The position numbers and the translations under genes were made by a program. Of a DNA stretch of 36,806 bases, positions 20,346 through 29,000 are shown in pieces. The first letter of the stretch is position 1. Each line of letters starts with the position of its first letter. This stretch comes from Porphyra umbilicalis (taxonomy: Eukaryota; Rhodophyta; Bangiophyceae; Bangiales; Bangiaceae). Location of the stretch: NCBI GenBank assembly GCA_002049455.2, contig KV919264.1:1-36806 (forward strand), given 5' to 3'. The notes below the pieces were generated by a model. The model made no database searches. It was not told where the DNA came from and saw only the letters and a program-made list of their open reading frames with translations.

Positions 20346-20975
20346 CTACCCTCTCTTCGCCACAGAGTCCGCTTCGCCCGCTATGTCCGTCTCGGTAGGC
20401 ACCACCGGCTTTTTGCGCAGGAAGCTCGTCGGCGTTTGCATCGAAAATGGAATCCCCGAATCCCGCGCCTTGGCCTGCACCGACAGCGGAGATATCGGCG
20501 ACCGTGGGCTCTCCACCGGGTAGCCGGCTCGCACCCACAACCGCCGCCCCGTGCCATCGCCGCCGGTCGGTGCGAGCGTCACGACACATACGCTTGCGAG
20601 GGTGCCGTAAAAATCCATTCGAGCAACCGTCTCGGGCGCGTCAATGAGGCGGGCGTAGAGGTCGGCGAGGGAGACGGCCCCATCGACCGGGGGCAAGGCG
20701 GAGCCGGCGGCGGCGGCCGAGGCGGCAGCAAAGGCGGGACCGAGGTCCGCCTCAGCAGCGGTGGTCGGGGTGGACGTGGGGGTGGCCGCGGTGGATGGGG
20801 GAGGCCGGAGGACTGCAGCCGCAGCCGCGGCGGCCAAGCCGGCGAGCGCGGCCCGGCGGGGGATGGCCGCCGCGACATCGGGCGGGGAGGGGGCGGAGAA
20901 GGTCGACATGGCCGGTATCCGTTGAGACGGTTGAAAAGAGGTCATCGCCCCTGGAAGCAATACAAATGCCGCCAT
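20346..20975 (-). CDS. Probable thylakoid-lumen protein of unknown function
   Basis: I choose the ATG at 20975 (209 residues), because MAAFVLLPGAMTSFQPSQRI is a good plastid transit peptide with the AFV start. An in-frame ATG at 21086 would add 37 residues ahead of it. A twin-arginine signal follows ([19 protein letters not shown], then STAAT), so the mature part is expected in the thylakoid lumen. The mature region has the block SLADLYARLIDAPETVARMD, then FYGTLASVCVVTLAP, a basic RRLWVRAGYPVES, and SPLSVQAKARDSGIPFSMQT. The order hydrophobic strand, basic RVxxP-like strand, then helix with 'GIPF' weakly recalls the N-terminal lumenal domain of plastid FtsH proteases, but no AAA or protease domain follows. 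The neighbour on the same strand is another Tat-signal lumen protein. The function remains unknown. Confidence 0.62.
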   Translation of the reverse strand: MAAFVLLPGAMTSFQPSQRIPAMSTFSAPSPPDVAAAIPRRAALAGLAAAAAAAVLRPPPSTAATPTSTPTTAAEADLGPAFAAASAAAAGSALPPVDGAVSLADLYARLIDAPETVARMDFYGTLASVCVVTLAPTGGDGTGRRLWVRAGYPVESPRSPISPLSVQAKARDSGIPFSMQTPTSFLRKKPVVPTETDIAGEADSVAKRG

Positions 20976-21885
20976 GATCATGGACGGGGGGAGGGCGGCG
21001 AGGCAAGAGGAACTGCAGATTGAACACGGGGAGAGACGGAGGGGATCCCTCAACCCGCAGAGAAGGAGATCGGCAAATGTCGTCATTGGCCGAGTGATCC
21101 TGACTAATTTTTACTACTTCTCATAAGTCCAAGTCGCATACACTTTCTCAAGCGAACACGTCAGAGCCAAGCTGACTCACGGCTTGAGAAGTAGGAGTCG
21201 GCTGCACCTCACATCCGTAGAAGGGCCCCGCCCGAAGCCAATAGGAGCCGTTCTCAATTTCACATTGGCCCTGGGCCGCGGACTCGTGCTTTAGCCGCCA
21301 CGAAGTGGTTGGTTGCCCTGCTTCCGCCACGGAAAATGCCGCCGGTGTCCGGCTGTGCTGTTCTCCGCTGTCAATCGTCACGCGACGTCAGCCCTCCACC
21401 ACCCGCCAATGGCGAACGGGGCTCGCTCCTGGCCTCTCCAGGCGGCGCCACGGCGAGGGCTCAACTGCAACGACCGACACGCCACCGCTCGCTCGCATTG
21501 CTGGGCGTGTCACTGTCGGCCGCGTGTTAACGTTGGATGCGCTGGTGGCGTGCATGAGGTGCACGAAGAAAGAGGTGGGAGCCCGGGCGCCCGCGCGCAT
21601 TGCACACCCTCCACACTGTCGTCGACAAAGACTCCTCGATCCGGCCGGCAGGTGAGAGGCCAGCAAAATGGCGATCTCTCCTCTCGGACACTGTCCGCTT
21701 ACATGCATGCGAGAACATGGGTTTGTGTGTCTGGAGGCATGCAATCGGCTGCTTTCGCCCATTTGACATCAGTAATCGATGACCAGCTGAAATGTCAGAT
21801 GTTTAAGTTTCCTTCTGGAAAAACTAGCGTCACATCGGTCTCAACCATGTTAAAGCCAGATGCGTGCCTATTCTGCCAACCGGTA

Positions 21886-22610
21886 CAGTCATTATTCGGT
21901 TATATCCATCGCCATTGGTTTACAGTTGCGGACAGTACTTCGGTTTCTCTGGCTCGACTTGCGATCGGCTGCCATGAGGTCAATACAATACTACTGGGAA
22001 GAAAGAGAAGTACGAAAGAGAGCATTTACGGTGAACTCGGACGAGATAAAATCCAATTTTACTTGCATTCGCAGAACCTGATCACGCAAGAGTGTGCCTC
22101 ATACCGACCCACCATGCCCCATCACTCTTCATCGTCCGCACCAGCCAAAACCACGTCAACCTTCACATCGATGGCCTCAACATTGGTCTCAGCCACCACC
22201 CAGCGACGCATCACCTGCGCATGGTCATCAACGCTTACGCTCTCGAACTCGCACTGCAGCGTCGTGTTGGCCATCATGGCTACTAGAGAAGACACGTCCA
22301 AGTTTTTGTTGTCAGCAACAGGCTGAACGTCATCAGGCTGGCGACTGAGCTCAGTGTTGGCCTTGTTGGGCAGGCAGTCCGCCTTCAGGCAGACCGGCGG
22401 GCAATCTGCGCGGGCAACATTGCGTTCCATCCCTGCAGGATGAGCTAGGATTTGTGTAAGTTGATCCTACCTGAGAATAAGTTCAAAAGGTCGACCATAA
22501 ATGTGATTGCAGTCCACATTCCCCGTTCTCTCGGCGCCTGTGGTGCGTTCTTCGGCCCGGATATATCCACTGTGGATATAACCTGGACGGATTTAACCGA
22601 ATAATGACTG
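21886..22610. mobile_element. Non-autonomous TIR DNA transposon with TA target duplication
   Basis: The left end is CAGTCATTATTCGGTTA (21886-21902) and the right end is its exact reverse complement (22594-22610). Similarity continues for about 9 more bases with 3 mismatches. Both ends are flanked by TA (21884-21885 and 22611-22612), the target duplication typical of Tc1/mariner-like elements, whose ends often start CAGT or CACT. At 725 bp no transposase is recognisable, so it is a MITE-like or internally deleted copy. A perfect hairpin ATATCCAC-T-GTGGATAT lies near the right end (22563-22579), and a copy of the sub-terminal GGTTATATCCA motif overlaps it. Confidence 0.72.
22122..22430 (-). CDS. 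Unidentified open frame inside the TIR element
   Basis: About 102 residues on the minus strand. An internal stretch (MANTTLQCEFESVSVDDHAQ, then VMRRWVVAETNVEAIDVKVD) has balanced, protein-like composition, unlike the Arg/Pro-rich chance frames elsewhere in the window. It begins at an ATG (22430) and ends at TGA after ADDEE. It could be a captured host exon or a transposase relic; I do not recognise it. Confidence 0.3.
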   Translation of the reverse strand: MERNVARADCPPVCLKADCLPNKANTELSRQPDDVQPVADNKNLDVSSLVAMMANTTLQCEFESVSVDDHAQVMRRWVVAETNVEAIDVKVDVVLAGADDEE

Positions 22611-22999
22611 TACGTGATCTGTATCCCCAGCTTCGCTCCCGTCGTCAGTGCTATCAGCCTCGGAGGTCGAGACAAGTTTACCTGTGAACGGCTACTGGCA
22701 ACATAAGTGATACTCAATATATTTTCATGAGTTCGTGAAGATATATGGCATATCTTTCAGAAACCGGTGTCAGGTTGATTAACATGATTGCTTCGATGTT
22801 TCATAAACCAGTAGTCACCTCTGGAAGCGGTGAGGAGCGAAGCTCCCTATTCACACCCCACGAGATGAACCTGGTGAACAGTCTACGATTACCCGCTCGA
22901 GGCGGCTCGGAGACGAGTGGCTGTGCCGGGCGAGACGGTGACGTGGCGGAGGGGTGCGTTGGGGGTCCGGGCACCCCCTCCCGAGGCGGCGCGGCGGCG

Positions 23000-25900
23000 A
23001 TGGACGCGGCGGCGGCCGGGGGGGCCGCCGCCGTCGCCGCGACGACGCGCGCGATCGCGGCGTTGCTCGACGCCGTCGCCGTGAACGCGACGGCGGCGTC
23101 GAAGCGAACGCTGCTGCTGCTGACAGTTGCGCATCTGACAGAGGATCGATTGGCTGGGGATGGTCCAATTTACGATTCTCGCCTTTCATTGGCTGGCGCG
23201 GCGCCGCTAATCGCTATTAGCGGCTTAGCCGGCGCCGCTATCCCCCCCACCCCCGCGTGCTCCCCCACCCCCGCCGCTGACCGCCCCGCCCCCCTCGCCC
23301 CTTCGCCCCCGGCTCCCCTCGCTCCTGCTGCTGCTGCCCCCCACCCCCCCGTCGACGGGGAACCCTTCCCGCTGCCGCCCGGCCGCCGCGGCCGCAAGGC
23401 CCGTCGCGCGGCGCGCCGCCATGCCGCCGCCGCGACGGTGGCTCCTCGCCTGCTCGCCGCTGCTCCCGCCGCCGCCGGCGCCGACGCCGGCCTGTCTCCC
23501 CCTCGCGGTTTCCGCACTCCCCCCCCCGTGGTTGCGGCGGCGGCTGCTGCCGCCGCCGCCCCCGCCGCAGTCGCCCGCGACGCCGGGCCTCCCGCCGGCG
23601 CCGCCAACGTCGGTGCCGGCGGCCCCCCCCCCCCCCCCTACCGGCCGCCCCTGCGGCGGCCGCCCAAGACGCGGTCGCCGCGCCTGCGGCGGATCCCCGC
23701 GCTGCCCCCCGCCCGCGTCCCGCGACATGGGCCAACGCGGTAGTCGGCGGGCGTGGGGCTGCCTCTGCGGCCGTGACCGGCGGCCGGCGGCCGCCGCCGC
23801 GCGGCGGCCAGACCAAGGACGCTGTGGCGGTGGCCGCCGCTGCCCCGGCGGCGACAAACAAGGCCAAGGACGGCGACGCTGCCGCGGCGGCGGCTGCTCG
23901 GCTCGCCCGCGCGACCGCCGCGGGCGCCGCGCTGCGCCGCCTCGCCGCCGGGTCGCCCCCGCCGGTGACGCTGCGGACGGTCTACGTCCGCGGCGTCGCC
24001 CGCGAGTCGCGCACCTGGCGGCTGCGTGAGCTGCTGTCGGGAGCCACGGGGCTGCCCAAGCGGGCGGTCGTCGACGTGGACCGCGCCGGCGACCTCGCAG
24101 AGGTGCGCCTGCTGGCGCAGCACGCCGACGCGTTTGAGGCGGCGGTGGCGCTGTCGCCCGCCGCCGCCACGCTAACGCTCGTGCGAGGGGTCGACCCCCT
24201 CTCGCCGTCGCTGCTGGGCGCCCCGCGCCGACGCGGGCTGTCGGCGGAGGCGGCGTGCGAGGTGGCGCGCGCGTTTTACGTGGCGCGCCGCCGCGCCAAG
24301 CTCGCGTCGCTAGACGAGCGGGTGGGCATGCCGCCCGCCCACCGGGACGCCCTCCGCCCGCTGCTGCACCGGGAGCTCGCCCCGTACGTGCAGCAGCTGG
24401 GTGCTGGTGGTGGCATGGTGGGCGGCCGCGTGGCGCTCCCGGCGGCGGCGGCCGCCGGTGCCGTTGCACAGCGCGGTGGTGCCGCCCGCCGCGGGGCGGA
24501 CGGCGCTCGCCTGGTTCCGCCGCAGGGGGTGGCGACCGCGGAGGCGGTCGACGCCGACCGGCCGGGCGCCGAAAATTTCCAGCCGGCGGCTTCGACCCCC
24601 GCGTCGGTTTCTGCCGTACAGTCGGAAATTTCGGTATTGCCGCCCACCCCCCCCACATTTTCGGCCGCCGCCGAACATGACGCGGCGGCCGCGGAAATTT
24701 CTCGCACCGAAGGGGACGGGGTCGATCCCGCATCCGGGATCGGGATGCGGATGGTCGCCACGACGGCGACCGACCCCCCCCCCGAATCGGGTCGCGCCTC
24801 GCCCCGGCGAGCAGAAAATTTTGCTGTGTCCGCCTCGCCCGGCGGCCGCAGCACGCCCCCCACCAGCCCCCGCATTACTGCGGACCCCTCGACGCCCCTG
24901 GCGCGCGTGGCCCGCAGTTCGCTCGCGGCCGACCGCCATATGGCTGCGGCGGGCGGGGTGATGGATGCGGACGTGTCGGCGGACACGGCTGCCTCGCTCC
25001 CCCCGTTGGCCGACGCGGTCGCCGCGGCTGTCCGGCGCGTGCCGGGCGGCGCCGTAGGCGCTTTGTCGCTAGCAGCGGCGCTGTTCCGCGTCGCCGACGG
25101 CGCCGTGGCGGAGGCCGCCGACGCGGCCGCCCCATCGCGTCGCCTCGATCCGGCCGCCGCGGAGGCGCGCGCTGATGCGGCGGAGGCGCGCGGCGTGCGC
25201 GTCGCCGCGTCGGCCGCCGCCACGGCGGACACGGACTTGGCGGTGTCGTCGCCGGCCCTGCCCCGCCCCCCGACGTCGCCGTCGACCGAGGGGCGACTCG
25301 ACGCCGAGTCGGACGTCGCCCTGAGGACCGCGCGTGGGTTGCGGCGGGCGACCGCGCGCATCGTGGCCGCCCACGACGCGTCGGTTGCCGTCGCGCGCCG
25401 CCTGCGGGCCGCCGCCCTCGCGGGCATCGCCCGTCGTGCGCGGGGCGCCGCCGCGCGCGCTGTCGCCGCTGCTGCCGGCACCGACGCCGCTGCCGCCGCG
25501 TTGGTGCGCCTCCCCCCCGACGTGGGGAGCGACGACTGTGGCTTGGGGGGGGGGGCAGCTTTGAGCGCGCCTGGCGCTGGTGCGCGCGCTCCCCCACCGA
25601 CGCCCGCCGCTAAGCGGCGCGTGCGGGCGCCGCCCGACTCCGCGTCGGGGCACCGCCTCGCCTGTGCGGTCGGCGCGCCGCCTGTCGGCATTGCCGGACG
25701 GACGCGCGGTGCCTGGCTGCGCGCTGCCGCTGTGGCGCCGCCGCACATGGCCGGCGCTGCTGCGGGGCCGGTCCTCGCTGCGTCGCCGGCGGCGGCGCAC
25801 GCTGCTGCCAGCGTGCCGCGTACCCTGCGCGTGTCCAGCGAGTCGGATGTGGGGGAGGGGGTTCCCGCGGCGCCCCAACCTGACGGTTGGCGTGCCGCGA

Positions 25901-26043
25901 GCGCCCTCTGCTCCACGTCCAACGCGCACGCGCGTGCGTCTGTGGCCGTGTCGCCACCAGACGAGCACGGGGCTCGCGCCGCCGCGCCGGCGGTCGCGCC
26001 GCCTGCTGCCTCCCCCCCCGTTAGCGACGCCGCCGCCAAATGA
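23000..26043 (+). CDS. Retrotransposon copy A ORF1: Ala-rich protein with RRM-like domain, frame-broken
   Basis: The first ATG conserved between both copies is at 23000 (copy B: 31260). The N-terminus MDAAAAGGAAAVAATTRAIA then LLLLTVAHLTEDRLAGDG is followed by a Pro/Ala-rich spacer. The frame changes at a C run (about 23627-23638). A folded domain at about 23965-24195, TVYVRGVARESRTWRLRELL then VVDVDRAGDLAEVRLLAQHA, has the strand-helix-strand order of an RRM. This kind of nucleic-acid-binding domain is common in ORF1 of non-LTR elements. A helical basic segment follows (VARAFYVARRRAKLASLDER), then about 500 residues of Ala/Val/Arg-rich repetitive protein. The TGA at 26041-26043 overlaps the ORF2 start (ATGA). 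The role is presumably RNA binding and RNP formation. Confidence 0.75.
26040..26043 (+). promoter_or_regulatory. ATGA stop-start overlap between ORF1 and ORF2 (copy A)
   Basis: ORF2's ATG (26040-26042) overlaps ORF1's TGA (26041-26043). The same arrangement is conserved at 34284-34287 in copy B within CAAATGAGTTCATCTG. Termination-reinitiation at overlapping stop/start codons is documented for the non-LTR element SART1, so coupled translation of ORF2 is a reasonable inference. Confidence 0.65.
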
Positions 26044-29000
26044 GTTCATCTGATGGTGACTCGCTGGCCCTCCCGGGGGTGGGTCGGCTGCCGCGCCCGG
26101 TCGGGCGGCGCGGCCTGGCGAGACGGCGGGGCGCAGCCCCCCCCCGCAATCACAGGACTGGCCGTTCCCGGCGTATGTTCTCAGACAGTTTGACTACTTC
26201 CCCCGACGACAGTGCCTGTCCCTCTACCCCCCGTGCCGCGTCCCCCGTGCTGTCCGGCGCGGGCGACCGCGCCTTTGCTCCCCCCCCCCCCGCCCGCTCT
26301 ACTTCCTCTGGCGCTTCAGTCTTCCCCCCCCCCCCTGCCCCCCCTGCTCGTTCGTGTTCCCCCCTTCCCGCGCTGGCCTCGTCGGCTGGTGGGACTGCCG
26401 CGGCCGATGGGCACCGCTGCCCGGTCGCGAGCTGCGGCGCGACCGCCGCGGGCAACCCGCTGTGGCTCGGCGTCCGCGCTCACCTGCGCGACGCCCACAA
26501 GGCCGCTGACGTGCCGGCGTCGTTGCTGTCGGCCAACCGGCTGCGCGGCTGCCGCCACTGCGGCGCCTTGCTTCCTTCCGGTAGGTCGACGACCGCGCGC
26601 CTGGCGCTGGCGGAGCACGAGGCGGGGTGTGCTCCGCGCCCGGGCGCGCCTGCCGCCGCGCTGGCGGCCCGCGTGGTTGCACGCTCGCTGGCGGTGGGTG
26701 GCGCCGCGGCCGCGTCGGCCGTTGCCACGCCGCCGCCCTCTCCTGCTGTGGACGGCGCGTCTGGTGTGGCCGGTGTTGCGGCCCCGCCCCTGGGCGTCTG
26801 CCCTCTGGTCAGCTGTGGCGCGGCCGTGGGGGCGGGCGACGCGCTGGTCGAGCATCTGCGCACGGCGCACACGGCAGTGGACGTGCCGCCCGCCCGCCTT
26901 GAGGCAGCGCAGCTGGGGGGCTGCCGGCACTGCCACCGCCTGTTTTCGGTGGTGCGGACGGCGTCCGGGCATCGTCCCCTGCGCTCGCATGAGCCCAACT
27001 GCCCATCGCACCCGCTGCTGCAGGGGGGGGGTGGTCGTGCGGCGGCTGTGGCGGCAGCCACCGCGGCGGGTGCGTCGCCGGCGACGGCGGCCGACCTGCC
27101 CAGCTGGGCGACGCGCACGTGCTGCGTGGTGGGTGGGTGCACCACCACGTTCCGCGGCGCCGTGACGCCGCGCACGCTGCCGGCGCACCTGGCGCGGTCG
27201 CACAAGCTGGCGGCGGTGCCGGCGGAGTGGTCCGCGCGCTGCGGTTGGCCGGGTGCCGCTACTGCGGTCGCCCGTACCGCACCGTGGTGGACTGGCAGCG
27301 GCGGACGTCGCTGTCACGACACGAGGTGCGGTGCGACGCGCGGCCCGCAGTGGCAACGGAGGAGGACGAGGACCCGCCGCCGCCGCCTGACGGCGAAACG
27401 GGGGGTGCCCTCGCCACCGTCCACGACGGTACCCGCTCGGTGGCGGTCGCCGCGGCCGGAAACCAGACGGGCGGGGGCGCACCCCCCCCCCCCCCCCTCC
27501 GCCCCCCCCCCCTCAACGCTTTTTTCGGAGGAGCCCAGCGAGTGGGCGCGGCGGCGCGGGGCGTTTCTGCTGCTGCAGGCCCCAACCCCCGACTCGTGGC
27601 CGGCGCTGGTGGCGTCCGGCGCGCGCACCGCCGACCACGTTGCCGCCTCTCTGCTGCCCGCGTGGCGGCAGCTGGGCGCCGACGCGCTCTCCTGGGTGCG
27701 GCGCGAGCCGGGCAACGCCACTGCGTGGCTGTGGCTGATGACCCTCCCCTCCCTCCTCTTCCACGTCCCCGCGCGCACGCGGGGCAGGGGGGAGGGTCCA
27801 GCGCCGCTGAGTCACGCCGCGCGCGTGTCCGCGCTGCTCGACGGGGACTTTGCGGCCGCGCTGCGCGACCGCAATGTCGGTGTGTGGCGCGAGCCGCCCG
27901 AGTCTGCGGGCACGGTCACCACGCCTGCGGCCGTAGCGCCACCCGCGTCGCCCCCCTCACACCCGCCCACCCCCCCCCCCCCCCCCCCGCCCGACACGAC
28001 GGCTGCACCCCTTCCCCCTCCGCGGGTTGGGCCGGGCGTCCCCGTCCGCCCGACGAGCGCCCGGCTGCGCGTGACACGCGTGCAGCGGCGGGCGCTCCGC
28101 CAAGTGTGGCGCGGCCGCCTAAGCGCCGCGGCGCGCACCCTGCAAGGGGCGCCGGTGGCGCCCCACACGGGCGCCGTCTGGCAGGCCGCGCGGCGGCTCT
28201 TCCCGCGCGCCACGCCGGGGCTGGCGACGACCGAGTCGGTCGAGGCCGACTTTGGCCCTGAGCTGGATGCCGCCGCCGCGCACGGCGTGGCCGCGGGCGC
28301 CCTGCGGGGCTTGTCGGCGGCGACGGTGGTGGCAACCATCCGGTCTGCCGCGCGCGGCTCCGCCCCGGGCCCGTCCGGCCTCCGGATGGAGCACCTGTGG
28401 GCGCTGGCGGAGGACGGGCGCGACGCGCTGGTGGGGGTGGTGCGGCTGTTGGCCACCGACGCCGCGACGACGGTGGTGCCGGCGGTGGCGAGCCACGCGC
28501 TGGCGGGCGCGGAGCTGCTGCTGCTCGTGAAGCCGGGGGCGCCCGACGCTGCCGGGGTGCCCAGGCTCCGCCCAATTGGGATGCCGGAGACAATCCGCAA
28601 GCTGGTCGCCGGGTCGCTGGCGCGCGACCTGCGCGCGTCGGCGGCCGCCCTGATGGCTCCGCTGCAGCTGGGCATCGGCGTTCCCAACGCGTGCGAGCGC
28701 CTCTTGCACGCGTTGGAGGCCCAGCTGGAGGCGGCGCCGGAGGAGGGGGTGCTGCTGCTGGACTACAAGAACGCGTTCAACCTCATCTCCCGCGCGGCGG
28801 CGCGCGCTTTCATCGACCGCGCGTTCCCTTCCTTGACGCCGCACGTGACGGCGACTTACGGCGGCGCTCCGCCGGCGGTGTACGGATGGGCGGCGGCGCG
28901 GCGCGGCGGCGACGGTGCTTGCGACGACGACGGCCGCGACGGCCGGGGCGGGGCGGGCGACGGCGGCGACGGTGGGCGGGGCGACGAGGACCCCCCCGGC

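Larger units (their letters stand above)
20976..22845. other. Lower-GC intergenic region with transposon remnant
   Basis: About 1.9 kb with visibly lower GC than the flanks. It contains the promoter side of the lumen-protein gene, a 725-bp TIR element (21886-22610) and, at its right edge (22834-22846), the small hairpin GGAGC-GAA-GCTCC exactly at the retrotransposon junction. A long plus-strand frame crosses it (21313-22326), but its translation changes character at the TIR boundary and matches nothing. Confidence 0.5.

Noticed and set aside
21313..22326. 337-codon plus-strand frame across the lower-GC region
   Set aside because: It crosses the TIR element boundary, has no recognisable domain, and the opposite strand inside the element looks more protein-like.
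22846..22930. Retrotransposon leader as a copied rDNA or U2 snRNA target
   Set aside because: The sequence does not resemble the 28S R2 site or U2 snRNA as I know them.
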